The position numbers and the translations under genes are program-made. 64,000 nt of DNA from Sphaerisporangium rufum (GTDB lineage Bacteria; Actinomycetota; Actinomycetes; Streptosporangiales; Streptosporangiaceae): assembly GCF_016863395.1 (NCBI RefSeq), contig NZ_BOOU01000053.1, positions 1-64,000 of the forward strand, read 5' to 3'. Numbering within the stretch: the first letter of the stretch is position 1; every line of letters starts with the position of its first letter. Below, in pieces: positions 35,041-44,156 of the stretch. The notes beneath the pieces were generated by a model, which was given only the letters and a program-made list of their open reading frames with translations, was not told where the DNA came from and made no database searches.

Positions 35041-37136
35041 CAACGACCGCCGCCCCCGCCGTCGGCTCGGCCCTGCCCCGGGTCGACGGCCTGGACAAGG
35101 TCACCGGGCGCGCCCGGTACGCCTTCGAGCACACCCCGCGCGACGCGCTGTACGCCGCCCCCGTGCAGGCGACCATCGCCCGCGGCGAGGTCGACCGGGT
35201 GGACGCCACCGAGGCGCTGCGGCGGCCCGGCGTCGTCGCGGTCGTCTGGCACGCCAACGCGCCCCGGCTGGCGCCCGCCGACGACGCCGAGCTGGCCGTG
35301 CTGCAGTCGCCCCGGGTGGCCTACCGGGGCCAGTACGTCGCGGTGGTGCTGGCCGAGACCCCGCACGAGGCGCGCGAGGCGGCCCGGCTGCTGCACGTGG
35401 AGTACACCGCCGAGCCGCACGACGTCGAGCTGCGCGCCGACCACCCCAAGATGTACCGCCCGGCGCAGGTCAACGCGGGCTACGCCACCGACGAGGAGCA
35501 CGGTGACCCGGACGCGGCGCTGGCGGCCGCCCCGGTGGTGGTGGACGCCACCTACACCACGCCGGCCGAGCACAACAACCCGATGGAGCCGCACGCCACC
35601 GTCGCCGAGTGGCATTCCGGCGGGCTGGTCCTGCACGACTCCACCCAGGGCGCGTCGGCGCTGCGCCGCACGCTGGCGGCGCTGTTCGGCATGCCGCCCG
35701 AGCAGGTGCGCGTCATCGCCCGGCATGTCGGCGGCGGCTTCGGCTCCAAGGGGCGCGCCCATCCGCACGTGGTGCTGGCCGCGCTGGCCGCCAAGCAGGT
35801 GGGCCGGCCGGTCAAGCTCGCGGTGACCCGGCAACAGATGTTCGCGGTCACCGGCTACCGCACCCCCACCGTGCAGCGGGTCCGGCTGGGCGCCGAACCC
35901 GACGGGCGGCTGGCCGCCATCGTGCACGAGGCGTTCGAGCAGAGCTCCACCATCGCCGAGTTCGCCGAGCAGACCACCGTGCCGACCCGCATGATGTACG
36001 CCGCGCCGCACCGGCGCACCTGCCACCGGCTGGTCCGGCTGGACGTGCCCACCCCGTCGTGGATGCGGGCGCCGGGCGAGACGCCCGGCATGTTCGCGCT
36101 GGAGTCGGCCATGGACGAGCTGGCCGCCGCGTGCGGTGTCGACCCGGTGGAACTGCGGGTGCGCAACGAGCCCGCCACCGATCCGGCGACCGGCCTGCCG
36201 TTCAGCTCGCGCAACCTCGTCGCCTGCCTGCGGGAGGGCGCGCGCCGGTTCGGCTGGGCCGGCCGCGACCCGCGGCCGGGGGTCCGCCGCGAGGGCCGGC
36301 TGCTGGTCGGCACCGGGGTGGCCGCCTCCACCTACCCCGCCTACCGGGCACCCTCGGCGGCGTCGGTCACCGCCGGCCCGGACGGCGACTTCGTGGTGCG
36401 CATCGCCGCGACCGACATCGGCACCGGCGCCCGCACGGCGCTCACCCAGATCGCCGCGGACGCGCTCGGCACCGCTCCGGGCCGGGTGCGGCTGGAGATC
36501 GGCGACAGCGATCTGCCGCGGGCCACCGTGGCCGGCGGGTCGATGGGCACCGCCTCCTGGGGCACCGCCGTGGTGCGGGCCTGCCACGCGCTGGTCGCCG
36601 AGCTCGACCGGCACGCCGGCCGGGTGCCGGCCGGCGGCCTCACCGCCGAGGCCGACACCGGCGAGGAGATCCGCGGCCAGGAGAAGCTCGCCCGGCACGC
36701 CTTCGGGGCCCAGTTCGCCGAGGTGGCGGTGGACGCCGACACCGGCGAGACCCGGGTGCGGCGGCTGCTCGGCGTGTTCGCCGCCGGCCGCATCATCAAC
36801 CCGGTGACCGCTCGCTCGCAGTTCCTCGGCGGGATGACGATGGGCCTGTCGATGGCGCTGCTGGAGGAGAGCGTCATGGACCGCGAGTTCGGTGACTACC
36901 TCAACCACGACCTGGCGCAGTACCACCTGGCGGCGCACGCCGACGTTCCCGACGTGCAGGCGTGCTGGGTGGCCGAGGACGACCCGCACCTGAACCCGAT
37001 GGGATCCAAGGGCATCGGCGAGATCGGCATCGTGGGCACCGCGGCCGCGATCGCCAACGCCGTGCACCACGCCACCGGCGTGCGGGTGCGGGACCTGCCG
37101 ATCCGGCTGGAGCGGCTGCTGGAGCACCTGCCGTGA
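35037..37136 (+). CDS. Molybdenum hydroxylase catalytic subunit (PaoC/XdhA type)
   Basis: The 699-residue protein is the molybdopterin-cytosine-dinucleotide-binding subunit of an aldehyde or heterocycle oxidase. It contains the substrate-domain start RVDGLDKVTGRARYA, RHVGGGFGSKG near the cofactor, MRAPGETPGMFALES, and the catalytic glutamate in GSKGIGEIGIVGTA. Length is close to PaoC (about 730). With its neighbours it would oxidise aromatic aldehydes or N-heterocycles to acids or hydroxylated products. The insertion chaperone (PaoD/XdhC) and Moco genes are not in the window. Position next to tryptophan dioxygenase makes an aromatic substrate plausible, but unproven. Confidence 0.92.
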   Translation: MTTTAAPAVGSALPRVDGLDKVTGRARYAFEHTPRDALYAAPVQATIARGEVDRVDATEALRRPGVVAVVWHANAPRLAPADDAELAVLQSPRVAYRGQYVAVVLAETPHEAREAARLLHVEYTAEPHDVELRADHPKMYRPAQVNAGYATDEEHGDPDAALAAAPVVVDATYTTPAEHNNPMEPHATVAEWHSGGLVLHDSTQGASALRRTLAALFGMPPEQVRVIARHVGGGFGSKGRAHPHVVLAALAAKQVGRPVKLAVTRQQMFAVTGYRTPTVQRVRLGAEPDGRLAAIVHEAFEQSSTIAEFAEQTTVPTRMMYAAPHRRTCHRLVRLDVPTPSWMRAPGETPGMFALESAMDELAAACGVDPVELRVRNEPATDPATGLPFSSRNLVACLREGARRFGWAGRDPRPGVRREGRLLVGTGVAASTYPAYRAPSAASVTAGPDGDFVVRIAATDIGTGARTALTQIAADALGTAPGRVRLEIGDSDLPRATVAGGSMGTASWGTAVVRACHALVAELDRHAGRVPAGGLTAEADTGEEIRGQEKLARHAFGAQFAEVAVDADTGETRVRRLLGVFAAGRIINPVTARSQFLGGMTMGLSMALLEESVMDREFGDYLNHDLAQYHLAAHADVPDVQACWVAEDDPHLNPMGSKGIGEIGIVGTAAAIANAVHHATGVRVRDLPIRLERLLEHLP

Positions 37137-37172
37137 TCCCGGGACCCGCCACCGGACCCCGCAGGGACGCCA

Positions 37173-37227
37173 AGGGACGTGAAGGGACCCCGCCGACATC
37201 GGGGACGTGCGAGGGACGTGAAGGGAC
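37173..37227. repeat. Direct repeats between convergent genes
   Basis: A 16-bp sequence, AGGGACGTGAAGGGAC, occurs at 37173-37188 and again at 37212-37227, 39 bp apart. Further GGGAC copies lie around it (37141, 37164, 37202). The repeats fill the gap between the molybdenum hydroxylase stop (37136) and the stop of the TPR gene on the other strand (37291). I see no hairpin, so a terminator role is not supported. Confidence 0.7.
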
Positions 37228-37290
37228 GCCGCCGGACCACCCGGGAGACGCCTGGGCACGCGCCCGGGGGGCGCGCGGTCCGGCGCCGGG

Positions 37291-39423
37291 TCAGGCGTCC
37301 TCCCATAACACCGGCCGGGCCGCGTGCGGCTGCCGGACGGTGCCGCTGCGGTCGGCCAGGGCGAGCGCCTTGAGCAGCAGCGGATGGCCGTCGCCCAGCG
37401 CCGGGCGGCCGTGCGCCAGCGGCGTGCGGTCCAGCAGCGGGTCCAGCAGCCCGTCCAGCCCCTCCGGGCGGCCGGCGGCGAAGCACCGCGCCGCCTGGTC
37501 ATAGCGGGCGGCCAGCAGCAGCGGGTGCCGGGGGTCCAGCTCCACCCCGGCCAGCGCGGCGCGGGCGGCCTCGGCGGCCGCGCCGTCGCCGCGTGCCTCG
37601 GCGCACCGGGCCGCCAGCAGCAGGGTCCGCGCCCGGCCGGGCGGGTCGCCGCCGCCCTCCTCGGCCGCGGCCACCGACGCCAGCAGCGCGGCGGCCCCGG
37701 CCGGGTCGCCGTCGCGCAGCCGGACCTCGGCCAGCGCCCGCCGCGCCGACCTGGCCAGCGCGTCGGCGGGCGCCCCGGCCAGCAGGGCGTCCAGCTCCGC
37801 CAGCGCGCCCAGCGCCGCCGGGACGTCGTCATCCATCGCCATGGCCAGGGCGTGCGCCACCCTGGCCTCGCCCCACAGCCGGAACGACACCTCCCGGCCG
37901 AACCAGTCCGACAGCACCGGGGCACGTTCCAACATGCGCGCCGCCGCCGCCGGGTCGCGCAGCACCAGCTCCGCCTGCGCCGCGCGCACGACGTCGTGGT
38001 TGGGCCAGTAGGCGTCCGGGCGGAGCACCTCCGCCCGCCGGCGGGCGGCCTCCTGCAGCACGTGCCGGGCCTCGACCGGCTGCCCGGCGGCCAGCAGCGC
38101 CTCGCCGAGCGCGACCCGGGCCGCGACCACGTTGATGTCCCCGGGGTCGCCCAGGCGGGCCCGCCGGTCGGCCGCCACCCGCTCGGCGAGCCGCAGCCCG
38201 TCGGTGACCCGGCCGCACCGGGTGGCCGCGCGGGCGGCGGCCAGCTCGGTCAGCGTGTGGCGCCGCCACCCGTGAGAGGCCCCGCCCGGGTCCGCGTCGG
38301 TGGCCCGGGCGGTCCGGGCCTGCTCCAGCAGCCGCGCCCCCTCCACCGGCCGGCCCGCCTCCACCAGCGCCTCGCCCAGGTTGTGCCAGGCCCGCGCGAG
38401 GCAGGAGGCGTTCTCCGGATCGCCCGCCGCGATCTCCTCGGCGATCTGAAGGCCGGCCGCGAACGAGCGCCGGGCGCCGTCGGCGTCGCCGAACCGCAGC
38501 AGCGCCAGCCCGTGGCGGCCGAGCGCCTCGCACCGGGCGCGCGGCGCGGCGGCGGGCGGGCCGTCGAGCAGCCGGCACAGCCGGGCGGCCTCCCGGGCGG
38601 CCCGGGCCATCAGCACGCCGGTGCCGAGCAGGGCGCGCAGCACCTGGTCCTGGGCGGCCGCCTCGGCGGTGGTGTCCTCACCGGAGCGCAGCGCGACGTC
38701 GCGGGCCCGCTCGGCGACGTCCAGGTCACCGAGCCAGGTGCCGGCCAGCGGCACCAGGTGCCGCTCGTACCAGTGGGCGCCGAGGGCCGCGGCCTGCCGG
38801 TCCACCGGGCCGTCGGGGTCGTCCGACAGCGCGTCGAAGGCCAGGTCGGACAGCCGGTCGGCGCAGGTGGTCACCCAGCCGGGCGGGGCGGGGCAGACCG
38901 CCTCGGTGGCCGCGGCGATCGCCGGGGCCAGGTGGTCGGCGTAGGCCACCATCCGGCCGGCCCAGCCGGCGGCCGCGACCCGCCCCATCACGGTGTCCGG
39001 CCAGGCCGGCGGACCGGCCGGCCCGGACTGGCGCTTCTCGGAGGTGGCGATGTCCCCGATGCCGAGCTGGACCTGCTGGGTGAGGAAGGACTCGGCGCGG
39101 TGAAAGCGCGCCACCAGCAGCAGGGCCTCGGTGACCAGGTCGCGCGCCTCCACCAGGCTGCCGGGCGCCGGCGGCCGCTCGGGCACGACGTGCCGCTCGG
39201 CGAACCGGGCGAAGGCGTGCCGCAGGGCCAGGGAGACCAGGACGCGACGGCTCTTGACCTCGTTGTACAGCCACACCGCGCTGCGGCGGCCGCTCTGCCC
39301 CTCCCGCGACAGCCGGACCGCCGCGGCGACGTCCTCGGCCCGGACCAGGTGGTAGTCGGTGCGGCGCAGGACCTCCGCCGCCGCCTCGCCGATCGCCGCT
39401 AGCCGTCTGTCTTGGGCCGACAC
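37291..39423 (-). CDS. TetR-like HTH fused to a long TPR region, putative regulator
   Basis: The 710-residue protein begins with a helical domain that reads like a TetR-type helix-turn-helix (IGEAAAEVLRRTDYHLVRAE, DVAAAVRLS, then SAVWLYNEVKSRRVLVSLAL and RHAFARFAER). From about residue 230 on it consists of TPR-like helical repeats (ALLRFGDADGARRSFAAGLQ, LGEALLAAGQPVEARHVLQE). There is no ATP-binding motif. GTG at 39423 follows GAGGAGG by 8 bases; longer frames upstream are not supported. A TetR-type DNA-binding head on a protein-binding TPR body is unusual. Targets unknown; the gene stands alone between the oxidase operon and egtD. Confidence 0.72.
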   Translation of the reverse strand: MSAQDRRLAAIGEAAAEVLRRTDYHLVRAEDVAAAVRLSREGQSGRRSAVWLYNEVKSRRVLVSLALRHAFARFAERHVVPERPPAPGSLVEARDLVTEALLLVARFHRAESFLTQQVQLGIGDIATSEKRQSGPAGPPAWPDTVMGRVAAAGWAGRMVAYADHLAPAIAAATEAVCPAPPGWVTTCADRLSDLAFDALSDDPDGPVDRQAAALGAHWYERHLVPLAGTWLGDLDVAERARDVALRSGEDTTAEAAAQDQVLRALLGTGVLMARAAREAARLCRLLDGPPAAAPRARCEALGRHGLALLRFGDADGARRSFAAGLQIAEEIAAGDPENASCLARAWHNLGEALVEAGRPVEGARLLEQARTARATDADPGGASHGWRRHTLTELAAARAATRCGRVTDGLRLAERVAADRRARLGDPGDINVVAARVALGEALLAAGQPVEARHVLQEAARRRAEVLRPDAYWPNHDVVRAAQAELVLRDPAAAARMLERAPVLSDWFGREVSFRLWGEARVAHALAMAMDDDVPAALGALAELDALLAGAPADALARSARRALAEVRLRDGDPAGAAALLASVAAAEEGGGDPPGRARTLLLAARCAEARGDGAAAEAARAALAGVELDPRHPLLLAARYDQAARCFAAGRPEGLDGLLDPLLDRTPLAHGRPALGDGHPLLLKALALADRSGTVRQPHAARPVLWEDA

Positions 39424-39622
39424 CGTGCAGGCCTCCTCGGTCCGTCGCCTGGTGCCCCGTTTCAGCGGCAGAAGCCGTATTGATCTCCAAAGCATATATC
39501 TCGCGGCGGGCCCCGGTGCCGGTCGGCCGTCCCCTCGCCGAGCCCGTCCGCCGCGCCTCCCCGGCATCGCCCCTCACCACGCTCGGTCACCGTGGTCTCT
39601 TCTGAGGTCGTCGACCGCGGTC

Positions 39623-40645
39623 TCACCGAGGTCCCGCGCCGGGCGGAGCGGCGCCGGGGACACGGGCCAGGACGACGGCGAAGTCACCGGCCGGGTCGGT
39701 GTACCACCGGGTCACCGCGAAACCGGCACGGCACAGCTCACCGGTCAGCCCGCGCCGGTCGAACTTGGCGCTGATCTCGGTGCGCATCTCCTCGCCGGCC
39801 CGGAAGGCGACCCGCAGGGCCAGGGCCGGCAGCCGCACCCGCATCGCGCGGGCGGCCCGCAGCCGCATCTCGATGCGGTGCCGCCGGGTGTCGTACCGCG
39901 CGACGTGGTCGAACGCCTCGGGCTCGAAGTCCGCGCCGAGCTCCTGGTTCAGCACGCGCAGCACGTTGCGGTTGAACGCGGCGGTGACCCCCGCGGCGTC
40001 GTCGTAGGCCGCGACCAGCCGCGCGGGGTCCTTGACCAGGTCCGCGCCGAGCAGCAGGCCGTCACCGGGGGCGAGGGTGCCGCGCAGCGCGGCCAGGAAC
40101 GCCGCCCGGGGCGCCTCGTCCAGGTTGCCGACGGTGCCGCCGAGGAAGGCGACCAGCCGGCGGCCCAGGCGCGGCAGCCGGGCCAGGTGACGCTCGAAGT
40201 CGGCGCACACCGCCCACACCGCGATCGAGGGGTGCGCGGCCGCGATCCGCCCGGCCGCGGCCGAAAGGGTGACCGCGTCCACGTCGACCGGCGAGTACGC
40301 CCGCAGCGTCCCCGCCGCCTCCAGCGCGGCCAGCAGCACGCCGGTCTTCTCGCTGGTGCCCGACCCCAGCTCCACCAGGGTCTCCGCCCCGCTCAGCCGG
40401 GCGATCTCGGTGGCGGCCCCCCGCAGGATGGCCGCCTCGCGCCGCGCGGGATAGTACTCCGGCAGCCGGGTGATGCGGGTGTACAGCTCGCTGCCCGCCG
40501 CGTCGTAGAACCACTTGGGCGGCAGCCGCTTGGGCTCGGCGGTCAGCCCGGCGCGCGCGTCGCGGGCCAGGGCACGGCGCAGGTACCGCGCGCCGAGGTG
40601 GTCGACGGTGCACAGGAATGGCAGCGGGATCTGGGTGACGGACAC
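39623..40645 (-). CDS. egtD: L-histidine N-alpha-methyltransferase EgtD
   Basis: The 340-residue enzyme adds three methyl groups to the alpha-nitrogen of histidine, giving hercynine, the first step of ergothioneine synthesis. The DUF2260/EgtD landmarks are KWFYDAAGSELYTRITRLPE, YYPARREAAIL, the SAM-binding ETLVELGSGTSEKT, and FLGGTVGNLD. It uses a GTG start and is last in the egtABCD operon, 88 bases after egtC. Length and motifs agree with the family. Confidence 0.95.
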   Translation of the reverse strand: MSVTQIPLPFLCTVDHLGARYLRRALARDARAGLTAEPKRLPPKWFYDAAGSELYTRITRLPEYYPARREAAILRGAATEIARLSGAETLVELGSGTSEKTGVLLAALEAAGTLRAYSPVDVDAVTLSAAAGRIAAAHPSIAVWAVCADFERHLARLPRLGRRLVAFLGGTVGNLDEAPRAAFLAALRGTLAPGDGLLLGADLVKDPARLVAAYDDAAGVTAAFNRNVLRVLNQELGADFEPEAFDHVARYDTRRHRIEMRLRAARAMRVRLPALALRVAFRAGEEMRTEISAKFDRRGLTGELCRAGFAVTRWYTDPAGDFAVVLARVPGAAPPGAGPR

Positions 40646-40733
40646 GCGGGCCTCCCCAGTGGTGCGGGCCTTCGGGTGGTGGGCCGGGGACGGCGGGCCG
40701 CCCCGGCGGGGTCACAGCGGGGTCACAGCGGGG

Positions 40734-41528
40734 TCACAGCGGGTCCAGGCGGATCCCGTCGGGGGTGGCGAGCAGCAGGTGCCGGTCGGGGACGGGTTCC
40801 CAGCCGGGCCGGTCGTCCAGCGGCTCGCTGGCGATCACCACCCCCTCGTCCAGGTGCACGAACAGCGTCTCCCGCCACGCGGTGGCCGCGACGGCGCCAC
40901 CGTCGGCGACCAGCAGGTTGAGCCGGGCCGCCGGGTCGGCCGCGCCGGCGCCGGCCACCACCTCGGCGACCGCGCCGTCCAGCGGGAACCCCGCGCCGAG
41001 CCGGGCGAACACCGCCGCGGCCAGCCACGCCGAGTCGCAGGCGCTCTCGGGCTCCCGGCCGGCCGCGAGCGGCCGGACCGCGCGGCGGGCCACCCGCCCG
41101 TTGTGGCTGAGCAGCCAGCGGCCCTCGGCGAACGGCGCGGTCGCCGACTCCTCGACCGGCATGCCGGGGCTCGCCGACCGGACCGCCGCCAGCAGGCAGG
41201 TCGACACCGCGACATCGGCCAGCCCGGGCAGGTTGGCGTCCGCCCAGATCGGGCCGGTCCGGCGGTAGCGCACCGGGCCGGCGCGCCGCTCGTCGTACCA
41301 GCCGGCGCCGAAGCCGTCGGCGTTGACCGTGCCGCAGCGCTGCAGGCGCGGCGCGAAAGCCAGCCGGTGCAGGCCGCCGCTCTCCGGACCGCTCTCCGGA
41401 CCGCGCACCGGACCGCGCACCAGGCCGCTCTCCGGGCCGCTCTCCCCACCGCGGACCGAGCCGCCCGCCGGGCCGAGCAGCGTGGCGAGCGAGCGGGCCG
41501 CGCCGAGCCAGGCGGCGTGGCGGCACAT
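40734..41528 (-). CDS. egtC: Ergothioneine biosynthesis glutamine amidotransferase-like hydrolase EgtC
   Basis: The 264-residue protein is a class-II amidotransferase-fold hydrolase. It starts MCRHAAWLG, so Cys2 becomes the N-terminal nucleophile; later landmarks are GFGAGWYD and LLSHNGRV. It removes glutamate from the gamma-glutamyl hercynylcysteine sulfoxide. ATG overlaps the egtB stop. Odd: about 25 residues after the start, a 12-bp minisatellite encodes an extra G/E/S/P/R-rich loop (ESGPESG-type repeats, roughly residues 27-55) where homologues have a short turn. Confidence 0.92.
   Translation of the reverse strand: MCRHAAWLGAARSLATLLGPAGGSVRGGESGPESGLVRGPVRGPESGPESGGLHRLAFAPRLQRCGTVNADGFGAGWYDERRAGPVRYRRTGPIWADANLPGLADVAVSTCLLAAVRSASPGMPVEESATAPFAEGRWLLSHNGRVARRAVRPLAAGREPESACDSAWLAAAVFARLGAGFPLDGAVAEVVAGAGAADPAARLNLLVADGGAVAATAWRETLFVHLDEGVVIASEPLDDRPGWEPVPDRHLLLATPDGIRLDPL
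41377..41472 (-). repeat. Eight-unit 12-bp minisatellite inside egtC
   Basis: Eight 12-bp units run from 41377 to 41472 on the plus strand: CCGCTCTCCGGA twice, CCGCGCACCGGA, CCGCGCACCAGG, CCGCTCTCCGGG, CCGCTCTCCCCA, CCGCGGACCGAG and CCGCCCGCCGGG. On the coding strand they give four-residue units such as SGPE and RGPV. The period keeps the frame; the array lies in a loop between the first and second conserved segments of EgtC. Confidence 0.88.
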
Positions 41529-42829
41529 CAGCACTCCTCCGGGCCGGCGGCGCGCGCGGTCCGGAACCCGGCGAAGATCTGCCGCCGCACCGGCAGGTCC
41601 CAGTTGCGGAAGGTGGTGCGGACGGCGTCGGGGTGGGTGGCCCACGAGCCGCCGCGCAGCACCCGATGGGTACGGCCGAAGAAGACCTCGCTGTACTCGC
41701 GGTAGGGGAAGGCGCGGAACCCGGGATAGGGCCGGAACCAGGAGGACGTCCACTCCCACACGTCGCCGATCATCTGCTCGGCGCCGCACGGGCTCGCCCC
41801 CGCCGGGTAGGCGCCGGCCGGCGCCGGGCGGGCGGCCCGGTGGCCGAGGCCGGCGTGCTGCGGCCCCGGCGGGCCGTCGCCCCACGGGTACAGCAGGGCC
41901 CGGCCCGCGGCGCGGTCCCAGCCGCACGCCTTCTCCCATTCCGCCTCGGTCGGCAGCCGGCGGCCGGCCCACCGGGCGTAGGCGTCCGCCTCGTACCAGC
42001 TGACGTGCTGGACCGGCTCCTCCGGCGGCACCGGCTCGGTGCGCCCGAACCTGGTACGCCACCACCGGCCGCCGTCCCGGGTCCAGAACAGCGGGGCGGT
42101 CACCTCCCCTTCCCGCCGCCACCGGTACCCGGCCGGGTCCCACCAGCGCGGGTCGGTGTAGCCGCCGTCCGCGACGAACTCGGCGAACCGCTCGTTGGTG
42201 ACCGGCAGCCGGTCGATCCAGAACGCCGGCACCTCCACCAGGTGGGCGGGCCGCTCGTTGTCGTAGGCCCACGGCAGGGCGTCGGTGCCGGCCAGGAACG
42301 GCCCGCCCGGCACCAGCACCTCCGCCGGGCCGCCCGACCGGCCCGGCGGCGGCTCGCCGTCGCGCACCAGCCCGGCCCGGCCGGACAGCTGCAGGGTGGC
42401 CAGCATGGTCTCGCCGTGCTGGTGCTCGTGCTGCACGGCCAGCCCGAAGGCGAAACCGCCGGCCCGCAGCGGGTCCGGCGCGCCGAGGTCGGCGGCGTCC
42501 AGCACGTCCAGCACCCGGCCGCGCACGCCGGAGATGTAGGCCCGCGCCTCGCGCGGGGTCAGCAGCGGCAGCCCGGCCCGCTCGGCGCGGGGATGGGCGA
42601 ACGCGTCGTACATCTGGTCGATCTCCGGGCGCAGCGGCTCGATCCCGCCGAGCGCGCGCAGCACCCAGAGCTCCTCGTAGTTGCCGACGTGCGCCAGGTC
42701 CCACACCAGCGGGGACATCAGCCGCGAGTGCCGGCGCACCAGCACCGCGTCGTCGGCGTCGGTGTAGGTGAGCGACCGGTCGCGCACCTCGCGCAGCGCG
42801 GCGGCGATCCGCTCCTTCAGGTCGGTCAT
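41528..42829 (-). CDS. egtB: Hercynine oxygenase (sulfoxide synthase) EgtB
   Basis: The 433-residue iron enzyme joins gamma-glutamylcysteine (or cysteine) to hercynine with oxygen. The DinB-like N-terminal domain carries the iron ligands: a histidine in HVGNYEE and the pair in HEHQH. The C-terminal FGE-sulfatase domain shows PFWIDR-like and SWYEADAYARWAGRRLPTEA, EWEKA, GDVWEWTSSWF and RVLRGGSWAT. It lies between egtA and egtC, with ATGA overlap into egtC, in the mycobacterial order. Confidence 0.95.
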   Translation of the reverse strand: MTDLKERIAAALREVRDRSLTYTDADDAVLVRRHSRLMSPLVWDLAHVGNYEELWVLRALGGIEPLRPEIDQMYDAFAHPRAERAGLPLLTPREARAYISGVRGRVLDVLDAADLGAPDPLRAGGFAFGLAVQHEHQHGETMLATLQLSGRAGLVRDGEPPPGRSGGPAEVLVPGGPFLAGTDALPWAYDNERPAHLVEVPAFWIDRLPVTNERFAEFVADGGYTDPRWWDPAGYRWRREGEVTAPLFWTRDGGRWWRTRFGRTEPVPPEEPVQHVSWYEADAYARWAGRRLPTEAEWEKACGWDRAAGRALLYPWGDGPPGPQHAGLGHRAARPAPAGAYPAGASPCGAEQMIGDVWEWTSSWFRPYPGFRAFPYREYSEVFFGRTHRVLRGGSWATHPDAVRTTFRNWDLPVRRQIFAGFRTARAAGPEEC

Positions 42830-42923
42830 CTGCGTCCTCCAGCCTCCGGGCCGGGCAAGGGCGGGACGGGGGGAGCGGGCGGGCGTCAGGCGGTGGGGAG
42901 AGCGGGGACGGCACGCCCCCGGG

Positions 42924-44156
42924 TCAGGCGGGCACCTCCTCCCCGGTCTGGAACGCGGCGGCGGGGCCGGCGGCGGCCCGGTCCAGCACGTCCACGGCGG
43001 GGGAGCGGCCGGTGCAGACGTGCCGGGCCGCGTACGCCTCGACCTCGGCCGCCAACCGGGTGTCGCAGCCGAGCCGGGGCAGCGCCGCCAGGGCGGCCCC
43101 GAAGCACTCCTCGGCGGCCCGGCGCAACCCGTCGTCGGCCAGGCCGGACCGGGCGGCCTGCCACCAGCGCCCGGCCAGCGGCGCGGCCGCGGCCAGCGCG
43201 GCGTCGGCGGCCCGGTCGTCCAGCAGCAGCGCCGCGGTCACCGCGACGCACACCGGCCAGCGGGCCGGGTCCAGCGCGTCGAGGTAGCGCACCTCCAGCC
43301 AGCCGCGCGGGCGGACCGGCGGGAAGACGGTGGTCGCGTGGTAGGCCAGGTCGGCCATGGTGGGCGGCCGGCCGCCCAGGCCGGGGCGCCGCATCCAGTG
43401 GGCGAAGGTGACCCGGCTCGGCGGGCCGCGGCGGCGCGCGCCCGGCGGGCGCGCCAGCATCAGCCGGGCGTCCGCCAGGTAGCGCGCCCAGGCCGCCGCC
43501 GGGTCGCCGCCGGCCGGCAGCGGCCTGGTCCGGGTGGGGTCCAGGTGCAGCCACACGGCCTGGCGCCCCGAGGTCCAGCCGCACGGCCGCCCTTCGGCCA
43601 GCGGCGAATTGGCGAACGCGGCCGACAGCACCGGGCCGAGCAGGCAGGCACGCTCCCAGCGGGCGGCCGGGCACGGGCCGAAGTCCACGTTGACCTGGAT
43701 CGACGCGGTCAGGCACATCATCATCGGGCCGTAGGGCACGCCGAGCAGGTCGGCCATGGCGTCGTAGCGCGGCTCGCGCAGCTGGCGCACCGGCGGGCGG
43801 AGCGGGTCCAGGCCGGGCCCGGCCAGTGCCAGTCCCGCCTCGCCGAGCGCCCGGCGGACGGCGGCCACGTCGGCGCGCAACCCGGCGATCGCCCGATCCA
43901 GCGTGACCGGCGGCCCGGACAGCTCCAGCTGGCCGCCCGGCTCGAATCCGGCCACCGCGCCGGCGGGCAGCGGGGGCAGCGCGGCGCGCACCTCGTCCAC
44001 CGGCACCCGGCGCGCCGGGTCGGCCGGGTGGACGACCAGGAATTCCAGCTCCACGCCCACCCGGTCGCCGGGCGTGCCGGTGAAACAGCGCCGGGCGAAA
44101 TCCGCCACCTCATCCCGGCCGCGGACCCGTGCCTGGTCGTTCCCGGTGCCGATCAT
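42924..44156 (-). CDS. egtA: Glutamate-cysteine ligase EgtA
   Basis: The 410-residue enzyme belongs to the GCS2 family and makes gamma-glutamylcysteine, the sulfur donor for EgtB. Visible landmarks are VGVELEFLVV (metal and ATP site), MMMCLTASIQVNVDFG, and RGWLEVRYLDA. It heads the egtABCD operon, 94 bases before egtB. No egtE lyase is in the window; that last step may use another PLP enzyme. GGAGAGT precedes the ATG by a few bases. Confidence 0.93.
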   Translation of the reverse strand: MIGTGNDQARVRGRDEVADFARRCFTGTPGDRVGVELEFLVVHPADPARRVPVDEVRAALPPLPAGAVAGFEPGGQLELSGPPVTLDRAIAGLRADVAAVRRALGEAGLALAGPGLDPLRPPVRQLREPRYDAMADLLGVPYGPMMMCLTASIQVNVDFGPCPAARWERACLLGPVLSAAFANSPLAEGRPCGWTSGRQAVWLHLDPTRTRPLPAGGDPAAAWARYLADARLMLARPPGARRRGPPSRVTFAHWMRRPGLGGRPPTMADLAYHATTVFPPVRPRGWLEVRYLDALDPARWPVCVAVTAALLLDDRAADAALAAAAPLAGRWWQAARSGLADDGLRRAAEECFGAALAALPRLGCDTRLAAEVEAYAARHVCTGRSPAVDVLDRAAAGPAAAFQTGEEVPA

